The position numbers were made by a program, and so were the translations under genes. The notes beneath the pieces were generated by a model. That model saw only the letters and a program-made list of their open reading frames with translations, ran no database searches and was not told the DNA's origin. From the NCBI GenBank assembly GCA_945875635.1, contig CAMCLD010000003.1, forward strand, positions 1-62,650: DNA of 62,650 nucleotides, given 5' to 3'. Position 1 is the first letter of the stretch; each line of letters begins with the position of its first letter. The stretch comes from an uncultured Prevotella sp. (GTDB lineage: Bacteria > Bacteroidota > Bacteroidia > Bacteroidales > Bacteroidaceae). Of this stretch, positions 52,092-61,792 are shown piece after piece.

Positions 52092-54176
52092 ATGTCTGGA
52101 TACAAGAAAACAATATATAACATAGCGGGTGCAGCTCTTATGCTGGCACCCCTGTGTTTTTTTATGATATCATGCGGTATAGACAAGAATCTTAGAAAAG
52201 GAGAGAAATATCTCGCCCTCGGTGAATATTATGATGCTGCCAATGAATTCAGGCAAGCATATCAGAAGACCCCTCCAAAAGACAGGGACAAAAGAGGGCA
52301 AAGGGCAGCGAAAATGGCAATGTGTTACGATAGGATTAACGAGGCACAGAGGGCTGTAGCTGCATACAGAAATGTCGTTAGATACAATCAGGACGACGGC
52401 AACACACATCTTAGGCTTGCCTATAACCTAATGAAAACAGGCAGCTATAGGGAAGCGGAGAAAGAATTCGCAATAGCCCTTGACTCCATGCCGGACAACG
52501 AGATGGCAGAAAAGGGAATCAATGCAGCACGCAATGCGCCATTGATAAAGGAAAAGGGTTCAAGATATAAGATTAAGAAAATTGAAACTTTCAATTCACG
52601 CAGGGCAGACTTCTCTCCCATGCTCTTCGGTGACCAATACGACAAGCTATACTTTACTTCCACAAGAAACGAGGCACAGGGTTCAGAACTGAGCGGAATA
52701 ACAGGCACAAAGCCTGGCGACATATTCTATAGTGAAAAGGATGACAAAGGCAAATGGGGGAAGCCACAAACTATTGACGGAGGACTGAACACAGAATTTG
52801 ACGAAGGTACTCCTTGTTTCTCAACAGATGGCAGTGAGATGTACATAACTCAATGCCTGACAGATCCAAGCTACCCGAGATATGCCACAATAGCTGTAAG
52901 CAAACGCTCTGATGCCAACTGGGGTAAAGCTACAAAGATTGAACTGTCTAAAGACACTCTGTCAAGTTTCGCACATCCTGCTGTATCACCTGACGGAAAC
53001 TGGCTATATTTCACAAGTGACATGCCTGGAGGAAAAGGTGGGCTTGACATTTGGAGAGTAAGAATAACGGGAGGAACATATGGTGGCGTTGAGAACCTCG
53101 GGGAACCAATTAACACTCCTGGCAACGAGATGTTCCCAACATTCAGGCCCAACGGTGATTTTTATTTTTCAAGTGATGGACATCAAGGACTTGGCGGACT
53201 TGATATATTTATAGCGAAAGTAGGAAAAGACAGAAAGTATCATCTGGAACATCCTGGAGCACCACTCAACTCACAAGGTGATGATTTCGGCATGACATTC
53301 GAGGGCTTGCAAAACAAGGGCTTTTTCTCATCAAACAGAGGTGACGGTAAGGGATGGGATCATATATACAGCTTTGAACTGCCAGAAATAATACAAACCG
53401 CCAAAGGATGGGTTTACGAAATAGATGGTTATGAGCTACCTGAGGCTCAGGTATATATTGCTGGTGACGACGGCACATACAAGAAGACATCTGTCAAAGG
53501 TGACGGATCATTTGAATATGAGATAAAGCCAGGTGTGAGTTACATCATGCTTGCCACATGCCGTGGATTCCTCAATCATAAGGAAGAGCTGAGAGCTGAC
53601 AGCGTTGAAGAGTCAACTGAATATACTTTACAGTTTCCTCTTGCATCAATACGAGTACCGGTAATGATAGACAATATTTTCTATGACTTTGACAAGGCAA
53701 CATTGAGACCAGAGTCAGAAACAGCGCTCGACGACCTTGTGAAACTTCTTAACGAAAATCCTAATGTCACTATTGAACTGAGTGCACATTGTGACTTTAA
53801 AGGTTCGTCGGAATATAACAAACGCCTTTCTCAGAGAAGAGCAGAGTCTGTAGTCAACTATCTCACGACACATGGTATAGCATCAGATAGACTAACCCCT
53901 GTGGGATACGGTAAGGATAAGCCCAAGACCATAAGGAAGAAGATGACAGAGAAATACACATGGATGAAGGAAGGCGATGTCCTTACCGAAGAGTATATTA
54001 AGGCTCTCAACGACAAGGAAAAAGAAGAGATATGCGACCAGCTAAACAGGAGGACTGAGTTTATCGTTTTACGTACTACTTATGGTATGTTCGATGAAAA
54101 AGGCAACCTCAAGAACCCTCCAAAGAGGGAAGAAAAGGCTGCCAGCACAGATGATGATTTCTATTTTATGGAGTAA
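52092..54176 (+). CDS. porE: PorE-like OmpA-family lipoprotein (T9SS component)
   Basis: A 694-residue lipoprotein. The start at MSGYKKTIYNIAGAALM is chosen because it begins a lipoprotein signal with the lipobox ending FFMISCGID. Domains in order: TPR region (about 35-140), a PD40 beta-propeller (about 155-435; FTSTRNEAQGSELSG, FTSDMPGGKGGLDIWR, FSSDGHQGLGGLDIFI), a carboxypeptidase-regulatory-like domain (about 440-525) and a C-terminal OmpA domain that binds peptidoglycan (IELSAHCDFKGSSEYNKRLS QRRAES). This order is that of PorE of the type IX secretion system. Recognition is by architecture. Confidence 0.8.
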   Translation: MSGYKKTIYNIAGAALMLAPLCFFMISCGIDKNLRKGEKYLALGEYYDAANEFRQAYQKTPPKDRDKRGQRAAKMAMCYDRINEAQRAVAAYRNVVRYNQDDGNTHLRLAYNLMKTGSYREAEKEFAIALDSMPDNEMAEKGINAARNAPLIKEKGSRYKIKKIETFNSRRADFSPMLFGDQYDKLYFTSTRNEAQGSELSGITGTKPGDIFYSEKDDKGKWGKPQTIDGGLNTEFDEGTPCFSTDGSEMYITQCLTDPSYPRYATIAVSKRSDANWGKATKIELSKDTLSSFAHPAVSPDGNWLYFTSDMPGGKGGLDIWRVRITGGTYGGVENLGEPINTPGNEMFPTFRPNGDFYFSSDGHQGLGGLDIFIAKVGKDRKYHLEHPGAPLNSQGDDFGMTFEGLQNKGFFSSNRGDGKGWDHIYSFELPEIIQTAKGWVYEIDGYELPEAQVYIAGDDGTYKKTSVKGDGSFEYEIKPGVSYIMLATCRGFLNHKEELRADSVEESTEYTLQFPLASIRVPVMIDNIFYDFDKATLRPESETALDDLVKLLNENPNVTIELSAHCDFKGSSEYNKRLSQRRAESVVNYLTTHGIASDRLTPVGYGKDKPKTIRKKMTEKYTWMKEGDVLTEEYIKALNDKEKEEICDQLNRRTEFIVLRTTYGMFDEKGNLKNPPKREEKAASTDDDFYFME

Positions 54177-54538
54177 CGTTCCAATGCAAACATGATAGAC
54201 AACGCCACAACAGCCACCGTTGTTATGATGATTGTTGACATATATTGTTTGACAGACGTCACAATAGTTGTAAACGTTCCAAAAGCGTTTTTGAGCATAG
54301 ACGCCACATCTGCCTCAACACTATTGACTACTTGTGCTGTATCTACACCCCTTACAATATAGACAATCCAGACACAGGCCACAAGACAGCATACAAGAGT
54401 CCATATCCTGTTTACTTTGGCAGACCACGATGGGAGTTTCTCCATGACTCTCTCCGAAAAGCCATTGTCTGCTATGTCAAATTTGTGCTCATCAAAGAAT
54501 CTGCTTACAATGAGTTCGTCGTCCTTATTTATATCCAT
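54161..54538 (-). CDS. Two-helix membrane protein next to a sigma factor (DUF5056-like)
   Basis: A 125-residue protein with a soluble N-terminus of about 40 residues (MDINKDDELIVSRFFDEHKF) and two membrane helices (TLVCCLVACVWIVYIV; STIIITTVAVVALSIMFAL). Its start lies 14 bases inside the end of the ECF sigma gene, and its stop overlaps the end of porE on the other strand. The position and the cytoplasmic segment before the first helix suggest an anti-sigma factor, but no zinc-binding anti-sigma motif (HxxxCxxC) is visible. Confidence 0.7.
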   Translation of the reverse strand: MDINKDDELIVSRFFDEHKFDIADNGFSERVMEKLPSWSAKVNRIWTLVCCLVACVWIVYIVRGVDTAQVVNSVEADVASMLKNAFGTFTTIVTSVKQYMSTIIITTVAVVALSIMFALERYSIK

Positions 54539-55067
54539 TTTCTCTTAAATATTTAGCAAGTTTTGTCTTACCACGTGAAAGGTGTGACTTCACGGTGCCA
54601 AGCGGCATCGATGTGATAGCAGTGACCTCCTCGAGATTCTTCCCCTCCATGAGTTGGAGGGTCACGCAGGTTCGTTCATCTTTAGAAAGCACATTCATTG
54701 CGTTCATTATGTCTGTGCGAATAGCCATATTATCCGATGATTTTCCAAGCTTGTTGACATGCAGCGAAGGGTCGTCTATGTCAAGTGTCTTCTTGTGACT
54801 TCTAAAATAATCGTAAGAAACATTATATGCAATTCGAAACAGCCACGTTGAGAACTCTGCTGTTGCCTTGAAAGTATTCAATTTAGTATATGCCTTTATA
54901 AATGTCTCCTGAGCGAAATCGTCACTAAGCTGGGAATCTCCCAATGTCTGTGTAAGGAAGAAGCGCCTTATAGGCGACTGATACTTCCTCACAAGCTCAT
55001 TGAACGCTCTTTTGTCATTGTTGACTAAGACTCTGCGGATAATAATAATGTCCGAAGGTGCAGCCAC
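54525..55067 (-). CDS. ECF-type RNA polymerase sigma factor (RpoE-like)
   Basis: A 180-residue sigma factor. Region 2: FNELVRKYQSPIRRFFL, DFAQETFIKAYTKLNTF, ATAEFSTWLFRIAYNVSYDY. Region 4: LSKDERTCVTLQLMEGKNLE and the helix-turn-helix ITSMPLGTVKSHLSRGKTKL. It is the middle gene of a minus-strand group: the DUF6249 gene (5 bases upstream), this sigma factor, and a membrane protein (overlapping by 14 bases). Confidence 0.93.
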   Translation of the reverse strand: MAAPSDIIIIRRVLVNNDKRAFNELVRKYQSPIRRFFLTQTLGDSQLSDDFAQETFIKAYTKLNTFKATAEFSTWLFRIAYNVSYDYFRSHKKTLDIDDPSLHVNKLGKSSDNMAIRTDIMNAMNVLSKDERTCVTLQLMEGKNLEEVTAITSMPLGTVKSHLSRGKTKLAKYLRENGYK

Positions 55068-55072
55068 GATAA

Positions 55073-55762
55073 TCAGAGTGTGTCGTTATCAATATTGTCT
55101 TTGAAAAAATCATCGTCATGCATTTTTCCCTTATGTTTGCGAAAGCCAAAATGCAACAGGTCGTTAGCCGAGGAATATGCGATAAACATCTGTCCGGCAC
55201 CGAATATTGCAACGAAATAACCAATTGCTTCAAGCGGGTCAATTCCCATTACAAGTCCCAAGACTATAAGCCCTATACCTACAAACAGCTTCTTAATACC
55301 CCTTTTCCAAAGCATCTCATCATTGACGCTCACAGACATGTTATTATTGTCTGGATTTGGAAGTGACACACCTTTCTCCATGGCATTCTGCATAAGTTTA
55401 TAACGATTGTTCTTACTACGATACGACAGGTATGCAATAACCAAACAGCCCAGAACGGGAAGTCCTATTATTATCAGGACAAATATATAACCTGCTTGCA
55501 CAGCCGAATCTACGGCTTCTTTAATTTCACCCATTGACGTTCCTTGCATCTGGGGATTGATCGTAAATGAATGTGGTGTTGAGGAACTTATTGACACAGT
55601 GTCAGCATCATTCCAACTACCAGAAGAGTTGACAACAGAGTCAACCTTGGCTTCTTTTGCTTTTAACTCTTGAGATTTAACTGTGGCTGCCATAGCCACG
55701 CTGACTGACGCCATCAACATTGATGCAATCAGCAAAGTGATAATCTGCTTCATATCCTTCAA
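55073..55762 (-). CDS. DUF6249-type membrane protein, sigma cluster
   Basis: A 229-residue protein with a signal peptide (LIASMLMASVSVAMAA), an exported linker of about 60 residues, and three membrane helices (AGYIFVLIIIGLPVLGCLVI; KLFVGIGLIVLGLVMGI; ALIAIGYFVAIFGAGQMFIAY-like region near 180-200). It ends with a charged cytoplasmic tail. It lies 5 bases before the ECF sigma gene, so it may tune sigma activity. I assign the DUF6249 family only tentatively. Confidence 0.7.
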   Translation of the reverse strand: MKDMKQIITLLIASMLMASVSVAMAATVKSQELKAKEAKVDSVVNSSGSWNDADTVSISSSTPHSFTINPQMQGTSMGEIKEAVDSAVQAGYIFVLIIIGLPVLGCLVIAYLSYRSKNNRYKLMQNAMEKGVSLPNPDNNNMSVSVNDEMLWKRGIKKLFVGIGLIVLGLVMGIDPLEAIGYFVAIFGAGQMFIAYSSANDLLHFGFRKHKGKMHDDDFFKDNIDNDTL

Positions 55763-55869
55763 TTCTTTTATTACTCATTAATTTTACTTTTCATTCTAAC
55801 TCTGCATTATTAGATGTCAGATGTTAGACGTGTCGTTTCAAGAAAAAGTTGCATGCAAAAGCAAAAAAA

Positions 55870-56685
55870 TCATCTAACAGTTATATGGTAGCAGCTCTGG
55901 TGCACCTCATATTTAACATAACACCTACCCGAAAGACGCAAATCACGCAACACCTCGCTCAAAACATATTTAAGCGTATCATTCTGCACTGCTCGCCTTG
56001 GTTCTGAATCAGGATTGCTGACAGTCTTGAATCTTGTATAGGATATATCGAACGTAGTTCCATAAAGATGGCAACTCTTTGTGGTGGCATTTCTATTGTG
56101 CATCTGAAGTTTCCGTACATCCTCCTGTGTCCTCAACACGCTATTTACCATTATCTTGTGCAATGGTATCTTTTTAACCTGAAGACTGTCAAAGAAATTT
56201 CGTCCTATATCTTGGAGTAGAACGGCAGCTCTCGGCACAAGATACGGAATGCTACTATCCAGCTTCTTTACAAAATAAAAAGGATTGGAACCTATATAAA
56301 CGAGTTCATTCATCCTCTTTTCAGCATCGTGCCTATCAGCGACGACATTAACGCCATTCTTGTTGGCTGATTCAAGTTGCACAGCATTAGAGTCAGGAAA
56401 GGTCTCGTCAAAACCTGGGACACTTAATATTCTATGTTTCATCTCCCTACCATTCCCGTCATAGAAACAATGTGATAAAGGACGAAAAGGTGCGACATAA
56501 CATGTATCTGAATTAGTTCCTGAAACAGGAGTCGTGTCATCACTGCATGACAGCAACCCCTTTTTTGCCAACGACGGAAACAGTATTCTGATAAGTGCCA
56601 GAACAAGTGTCATGAATACGAACAGCAGCAGAAATCGATTCTTTGTAAACAGCCTTTTCTTCTTATTATTATTTGAAAGTCTCAT
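55870..56685 (-). CDS. DUF5715-type membrane-anchored protein with M15-like peptidase motif
   Basis: A 271-residue protein from the chosen start MRLSNNNKKKRLF, which gives a basic tip and one membrane helix (FLLLFVFMTLVLALIRILF). The C-terminal half keeps the pattern of M15 D-Ala-D-Ala carboxypeptidases: SVLRTQEDVRKLQ, then SCHLYGTTFDIS (His-x6-Asp, zinc ligands), and KYEVHQSCYHITV (Glu and His) at the end. That predicts a cell-wall metallopeptidase, though DUF5715 activity is unproven. The frame is open to 56769, and a TAACTTTG at 56786-56793 would also permit that longer start. Confidence 0.7.
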   Translation of the reverse strand: MRLSNNNKKKRLFTKNRFLLLFVFMTLVLALIRILFPSLAKKGLLSCSDDTTPVSGTNSDTCYVAPFRPLSHCFYDGNGREMKHRILSVPGFDETFPDSNAVQLESANKNGVNVVADRHDAEKRMNELVYIGSNPFYFVKKLDSSIPYLVPRAAVLLQDIGRNFFDSLQVKKIPLHKIMVNSVLRTQEDVRKLQMHNRNATTKSCHLYGTTFDISYTRFKTVSNPDSEPRRAVQNDTLKYVLSEVLRDLRLSGRCYVKYEVHQSCYHITVR

Positions 56686-56785
56686 GTCATTAATATATAA
56701 TTGCATCTCACCACCATTAGGCCAACAGTATTTATCACGTGCTGAAGTGACGGATAACAAAACAGGCAAATGCAGTTAAGATGCG

Positions 56786-56793
56786 CAAAGTTA
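56786..56793 (-). promoter_or_regulatory. -7 element (TAACTTTG) of the M15-like gene
   Basis: Minus-strand TAACTTTG 17 bases before the outermost ATG (56769). Confidence 0.55.
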
Positions 56794-56887
56794 ATTATTT
56801 TCCTGCTTAATCCGGAACAAGCAAGATTATTTTTTTTCATAAAGAATAAAAAAAACAATAATATATGGCAGGTAAATATTTATTTTG

Positions 56888-56895
56888 TAATTTTG
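56888..56895 (+). promoter_or_regulatory. -7 element (TAATTTTG) upstream of phoH
   Basis: Lies inside the long open frame that starts at ATG 56865, so that ATG is unlikely to be used. A second TAATTTTG at 56977-56984 overlaps the proposed TTG start. Confidence 0.55.
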
Positions 56896-56981
56896 CATTG
56901 CTGAAAACAAGCCCATACTCCTTGCACTATATAAACAGTGAAAGGATTCGGTTAATACTAACACTTATAATTTTTCTAATT

Positions 56982-58010
56982 TTGATAGAGAAGCACATAA
57001 TTCTTGAAGACATAGACCCTGTTTCTTTTTACGGAGTGGGCAATAGCCATCTCCTTATGCTGAAATCCTTGTTTCCAAAACTACGCATAGTAGCAAGAGA
57101 CAATATAATAAGAGTCTTGGGTGATGAGGAACAGATGAGCGTTTTCGAGGAGAACATTGAGAGCATCAGGAAACATCTCATAAAATACAATGCAATCAAC
57201 GAGGAAGACATACTTGACATTGTAAAGGGGAGAAAAAAGCAAAAGACTCCTGACAAAGGAGTAATTGTTTACAACATTCAAGGCAGACCCATAAAAGGAA
57301 GAACCACCAACCAGCAAAAGATAATAGAGGCGTTCAACAAAAACGACATGGTCTTCACCGTTGGTCCTGCTGGTACAGGCAAGACATATCTGAGTATTGC
57401 CCTGGCAGTCAAATCTCTAAAGGACAAGACTGCGAGACGAATAATTCTCAGCCGTCCTGCTGTTGAAGCGGGTGAGAAGCTCGGTTTCCTTCCTGGAGAC
57501 ATGAAAGAAAAAATTGATCCATATTTACAGCCTCTTTATGATGCACTTGGAGACATGATTCCTGCCGTAAAACTTCAAGACATGATGGAGAAGAATGTGA
57601 TACAGATAGCACCACTTGCCTTCATGAGAGGAAGAACGCTTAATGATGCAGTCGTCATCCTTGATGAGGCTCAGAATACTACGATTGCCCAGATTAGAAT
57701 GTTCTTGACCCGTATGGGGTGCAATACAAAAATGATTATTAACGGAGATTTATCCCAAGTGGATTTACCACGCGGAATTGAAAGTGGGCTACACAATGCA
57801 TTAAAAATTTTGGAAGGGATAAGCGGAATAGCTTTCGTGCACCTTGATGGAAAGGATATAGTAAGACACAAACTTGTGACAAGCATTGTAAACGCATATC
57901 AGAAATATGACACATCAAGAAAAATGCGGAACGATTGTTCCACGACGCAGAATGTACCAGACTTCGTAGGTGATGAAAACAACAACGAAGACAAGACAGA
58001 CTATGCTTAA
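56982..58010 (+). CDS. phoH: PhoH-family ATPase, probable TTG start
   Basis: A 342-residue PhoH-like protein, a P-loop NTPase linked to RNA metabolism (YbeZ type). No ATG gives the expected N-terminus. The frame is open to an ATG at 56865, but that adds a hydrophobic non-homologous stretch and a promoter element lies within it. The TTG at 56982 gives (M)IEKHIILEDIDPVSFYG, the family's normal beginning. A KH-like region (about 10-75) precedes the ATPase core: GPAGTGKTYLS (about 128), SRPAVEAGEKLGFLPGDM, VILDEAQNTT and MIINGDLSQVDLP. Confidence 0.88.
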   Translation: MIEKHIILEDIDPVSFYGVGNSHLLMLKSLFPKLRIVARDNIIRVLGDEEQMSVFEENIESIRKHLIKYNAINEEDILDIVKGRKKQKTPDKGVIVYNIQGRPIKGRTTNQQKIIEAFNKNDMVFTVGPAGTGKTYLSIALAVKSLKDKTARRIILSRPAVEAGEKLGFLPGDMKEKIDPYLQPLYDALGDMIPAVKLQDMMEKNVIQIAPLAFMRGRTLNDAVVILDEAQNTTIAQIRMFLTRMGCNTKMIINGDLSQVDLPRGIESGLHNALKILEGISGIAFVHLDGKDIVRHKLVTSIVNAYQKYDTSRKMRNDCSTTQNVPDFVGDENNNEDKTDYA

Positions 58011-58035
58011 TAAAAAAAAGAATGATAATAATACT

Positions 58036-58065
58036 TTGATTTCTCCATGGATATTTGTAACTTTG
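58036..58065 (+). promoter_or_regulatory. Promoter TTG-N19-TAACTTTG of the purC unit
   Basis: TTG at 58036-58038 and TAACTTTG at 58058-58065 have the exact 19-base spacing of the Bacteroidetes consensus. The ATG is 31 bases downstream and preceded by AAAGGTAAAAGA. Confidence 0.8.
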
Positions 58066-58096
58066 CAAACAGATAACGAAACAAAAAGGTAAAAGA

Positions 58097-59059
58097 ATGA
58101 AGGCATTAACAAAAACTGATTTCAATTTTGAAGGACAGAAAAATGTATATCACGGCAAAGTACGTGACGTTTATGACATAAACGACGACCTAATGGTGAT
58201 GGTTGCCACTGACAGGATATCGGCATTTGACGTAATTCTGCCAAAAGGTATTCCTTTCAAAGGTCAGGTTCTGAACCAGATAGCAGCAAAGTTTCTGGAT
58301 CTCACAAGCGACATCTGTCCTAACTGGAAACTTGCCACGCCAGACCCGATGGTAACTGTAGGATTGAAATGCGAGGGATTCCGTGTGGAAATGATTATAC
58401 GTGGTATCTTAACAGGTTCCGCATGGAGAGACTACAAGAATGGTTGCCGTGAAATATGTGGTGTCAAACTTCCTGACGGCATGAGGGAAAACGAGAGATT
58501 CCCCGAACCCATCATCACTCCTACCACTAAAGCAGAAGAGGGACATGACCTTAACATCTCTAAAGAAGATATAATAAGGCAAGGCATAGTTAGTGCAGAG
58601 GATTATGAGACGATGGAAGGGTATACCCGAAAACTTTTTGCACGAGGACAGGAGATTGCAGCAAAACATGGACTTATTCTTGTTGACACTAAATATGAAT
58701 TCGGAAAAAGAGATGGCAAGGTATATCTCATCGATGAGATACACACACCAGACTCAAGCCGTTATTTCTACGCAGAAGGATATGAGGAAAAGTTTCAGAA
58801 TGGAGAGCCACAGAAACAACTCTCAAAAGAGTTTGTCAGACAGTGGCTTATAGAACATGACTTCATGAACGAGCCTGGACAGACTATGCCCGAGATAACT
58901 GATGAGTATGCAGATAGCGTAAGCGACAGATACATCGAACTCTATGAGAGTATAACTGGAGAACAATTTCAGAAAGTTGCAGTGACAGAAGACATTGCAG
59001 CTCGCATAGAGAAGAATGTGAAAGAATATCTAAGAGGATGTACGCACAAGAACGCATAA
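58097..59059 (+). CDS. purC: Phosphoribosylaminoimidazole-succinocarboxamide synthase
   Basis: SAICAR synthetase of purine synthesis: joins CAIR and aspartate with [24 protein letters not shown] (nucleotide site), [33 protein letters not shown] and [28 protein letters not shown] are the family motifs. 320 aa is the long form found in Bacteroidetes. Its last 22 bases overlap the start of ubiE, and purM lies three genes on. Confidence 0.97.
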   Translation: MKALTKTDFNFEGQKNVYHGKVRDVYDINDDLMVMVATDRISAFDVILPKGIPFKGQVLNQIAAKFLDLTSDICPNWKLATPDPMVTVGLKCEGFRVEMIIRGILTGSAWRDYKNGCREICGVKLPDGMRENERFPEPIITPTTKAEEGHDLNISKEDIIRQGIVSAEDYETMEGYTRKLFARGQEIAAKHGLILVDTKYEFGKRDGKVYLIDEIHTPDSSRYFYAEGYEEKFQNGEPQKQLSKEFVRQWLIEHDFMNEPGQTMPEITDEYADSVSDRYIELYESITGEQFQKVAVTEDIAARIEKNVKEYLRGCTHKNA

Positions 59060-59772
59060 ATCCATACAACAAGAAGGGAGAGAAGAAAAATCTTGTGGAG
59101 GCGATGTTTGACAATATCGCCCCCACTTATGACACCCTAAACCATAGACTATCCTTAAACATCGACAAGTTATGGAGAAAGAAGTCCATAGGCATTATAG
59201 AACCTTACAAGCCTGAGACAATACTTGACGTTGCATCAGGAACTGGAGACATGGCGATACTCGCAGCCGAAAAAACAAGTGCAAAAAAAATCATTGGCGC
59301 AGACATCTCTGACGGCATGTTGGAAATAGGCAGGAAAAAAGTAGAGCAGAAAAATCTTAGCAATACTATTGAATTCAGGCAAGAGGACTGCCTTAGCCTT
59401 TCTTTTCAAGACAACACCTTCGATGCTGTAATTGCAGCATTTGGCATAAGGAATTTCGCAAACCTTGAAAAAGGATTAAGTGAAATGTATCGGGTGATGA
59501 AAAAGGGCGGACATTTAAGTATTGTAGAACTTACACGTCCCGTGACGTTCCCAATGAGACAACTATTTTCAATATATTCCCATACAATATTGCCATTTTA
59601 CGGCAGATTACTCTCGAAAGATAAAGGAGCGTATTCGTATCTTACATCCACAATAGAAGCATTCCCGCAGGGAGAGACAATGGTTGAGGTGCTTAGAAAA
59701 ACTGGGTTCTCAGAAGCCTGCTTCAAAAGGATGACCTTTGGAATATGCACATTATATTTTGCTGAGAAATAA
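59038..59772 (+). CDS. ubiE: Demethylmenaquinone methyltransferase (UbiE/MenG)
   Basis: S-adenosylmethionine-dependent C-methylation of demethylmenaquinone, the last step of menaquinone synthesis. A Rossmann-like fold of 244 aa: [24 protein letters not shown] at about 21-44, [14 protein letters not shown] (SAM motif I), [20 protein letters not shown] (UbiE signature) and [12 protein letters not shown]. Starts within the end of purC in another frame; ATG 59038 is needed to keep the usual N-terminus. Bacteroidales use menaquinone, so MenG is the likely role. Confidence 0.94.
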   Translation: MYAQERINPYNKKGEKKNLVEAMFDNIAPTYDTLNHRLSLNIDKLWRKKSIGIIEPYKPETILDVASGTGDMAILAAEKTSAKKIIGADISDGMLEIGRKKVEQKNLSNTIEFRQEDCLSLSFQDNTFDAVIAAFGIRNFANLEKGLSEMYRVMKKGGHLSIVELTRPVTFPMRQLFSIYSHTILPFYGRLLSKDKGAYSYLTSTIEAFPQGETMVEVLRKTGFSEACFKRMTFGICTLYFAEK

Positions 59773-59791
59773 CACATATACATTATATATT

Positions 59792-60532
59792 ATGGACAAA
59801 TACGGACTTATAGGCTATCCTCTCGGACATTCATTTTCTATAGGCTATTTCAACGAGAAATTTGCCAACGAGGGTATTGACGCTGTTTACGAGAATTTTG
59901 AAATTCCCAAGATAGACAACTTTCCTGAAGTAGTTGATTCAAACCCTGAACTAAGGGGACTTAACGTAACAATACCATATAAAGAGAAAGTTATCAGCTA
60001 CCTTGATGTCGTAAGCGAAGAGGCAAGGGCAATAGGTGCCGTGAATGTAATAAAAGTGGAACATAAAGGGAAAAGCTCTTTCCTTACCGGATATAACAGT
60101 GATGTTATTGGGTTTACAAAAAGCATCGAGCCTCTGATAGAGAGATTTCATAATAAAGCATTGATTCTGGGAACCGGTGGCGCTTCAAAAGCCATACGCT
60201 TTGGATTAAACAAGCTCGGACTTGAGACTCTTTTTGTGAGCAGATTCAAGAAATCAGACACTATAACTTATGAAGACATTACTCCAGATATTGTTAAGGA
60301 ATACAATGTTATCGTAAATTGTACACCCGTTGGGATGTATCCCAATGACATGAACTACCCTAATCTTCCATACGAGGCAATGGATTCGCACAACCTGCTT
60401 TACGACTTGATTTACAATCCAAATGAGACATTGTTCATGAAAATGGGAGCTGCACAAGGAGCTACGGTAAAAAATGGACTTGAGATGCTATTGCTCCAAG
60501 CGTTTGCCAGCTGGGATTTCTGGAACGAATAA
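59792..60532 (+). CDS. aroE: Shikimate dehydrogenase
   Basis: Reduces 3-dehydroshikimate to shikimate in the aromatic amino acid pathway. The start is at MDKYGLIGYPLGHSFSIGYF; the frame is open 18 codons further upstream but that reaches into ubiE and adds nothing conserved. The shikimate-binding Ser/Thr (GHSFS), the catalytic Lys-Asp pair (LNVTIPYKEK; INS-type YNSDVIGF) and the NADP loop LILGTGGASKAIR are present. 246 aa is slightly short but complete. Confidence 0.94.
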   Translation: MDKYGLIGYPLGHSFSIGYFNEKFANEGIDAVYENFEIPKIDNFPEVVDSNPELRGLNVTIPYKEKVISYLDVVSEEARAIGAVNVIKVEHKGKSSFLTGYNSDVIGFTKSIEPLIERFHNKALILGTGGASKAIRFGLNKLGLETLFVSRFKKSDTITYEDITPDIVKEYNVIVNCTPVGMYPNDMNYPNLPYEAMDSHNLLYDLIYNPNETLFMKMGAAQGATVKNGLEMLLLQAFASWDFWNE

Positions 60533-60583
60533 CCCATCTCTTGTCTTTTGATTAATTGAATATAACAATTATAATAATAGAAT

Positions 60584-61750
60584 ATGACCAGCAACAGATA
60601 TATGATGCGCGGTGTAAGCGCAGCAAAAGAAGACGTTCACAACGCCATTAAGAACATTGACAAAGGTATATATCCACAAGCATTCTGCAAAATAATCCCT
60701 GACATACTGGGAGGTGACCCAGAATATTGCAATATCATGCATGCAGACGGAGCCGGTACGAAATCAGCTCTTGCATACATGTATTGGAAAGAAACAGGTG
60801 ACATCAATGTATGGAAAGGTATTGCCCAGGATGCCATCGTGATGAACACAGATGACTTGCTTTGTGTTGGAGCTGTGGACAACATTCTTGTTTCGAGTAC
60901 AATAGGAAGGAACAAGAATCTAATACCAGGAGAAGTAATCTCTGCGATTATCAATGGTACTGACGAACTTTTGGCAGAGATGCGTGAACTGGGAATTGGC
61001 ATTTATCCAACAGGTGGAGAAACTGCTGATGTAGGGGATTTAGTAAGAACCATTATCGTTGACTCTACTGTTACTTGCAGAATGAAAAGAAGTGACGTTA
61101 TTGACAATGCCAACATTAAGCCTGGAGATGTCATAGTCGGATTAAGTTCGACAGGAACGGCTTCCTATGAGAAAATGTATAACGGGGGCATGGGCAGTAA
61201 CGGACTTACAAGCGCTCGCCATGATGTCTTTGCAAAATATCTTGCAGAAAAATATCCTGAAAGCTATGACCATGCTGTTCCTGACGAGCTTGTATATAGT
61301 GGAAGATACAAGTTAACCGACAATGTGGAAGGCACACAGGTCAATGCAGGACAACTTGTACTTTCTCCTACCCGCACCTACGCTCCGGTAATTAAGAGAA
61401 TCCTCGATGATTTGCGCCCTAACATCCACGGAATGGTACACTGTACCGGTGGAGCACAGACAAAAGTGCTACATTTTATCGGAGATAACTGTAAAGTCAT
61501 AAAGGATAATATGTTCCCTGTCCCTCCTCTCTTCAAAGCTATTCACGATTGTTCAGGTACAGACTGGAAAGAAATGTATCAGGTATTCAACATGGGACAT
61601 AGGATGGAAATCTACACAGAACCAGAATATGCAGAAAACATAATATCCATCAGCAAAAGTTTCAACATTGACGCACAGATTGTTGGACATATAGAGGAGG
61701 GAAAAAGAAGTCTAACCATAAACTCGGAATTTGGAACATTTGATTATTAA
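60584..61750 (+). CDS. purM: Phosphoribosylformylglycinamidine cyclo-ligase (AIR synthetase)
   Basis: Closes the imidazole ring in purine synthesis. This is the longer, Bacteroidetes-type PurM of 388 aa: HADGAGTKSALAYMYWKETG, IAQDAIVMNTDDLLCVGA, YPTGGETADVGDLVRT and a C-terminal MVHCTGGAQTKVLHF. The PurM/SelD fold of the N-terminal half is clear. With purC in the same gene string the two would be co-expressed with ubiE and aroE. Confidence 0.92.
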   Translation: MTSNRYMMRGVSAAKEDVHNAIKNIDKGIYPQAFCKIIPDILGGDPEYCNIMHADGAGTKSALAYMYWKETGDINVWKGIAQDAIVMNTDDLLCVGAVDNILVSSTIGRNKNLIPGEVISAIINGTDELLAEMRELGIGIYPTGGETADVGDLVRTIIVDSTVTCRMKRSDVIDNANIKPGDVIVGLSSTGTASYEKMYNGGMGSNGLTSARHDVFAKYLAEKYPESYDHAVPDELVYSGRYKLTDNVEGTQVNAGQLVLSPTRTYAPVIKRILDDLRPNIHGMVHCTGGAQTKVLHFIGDNCKVIKDNMFPVPPLFKAIHDCSGTDWKEMYQVFNMGHRMEIYTEPEYAENIISISKSFNIDAQIVGHIEEGKRSLTINSEFGTFDY

Positions 61751-61792
61751 GCGACTTGCGTTAAAGGAAGAAAACTTGAATTACAATAATAT

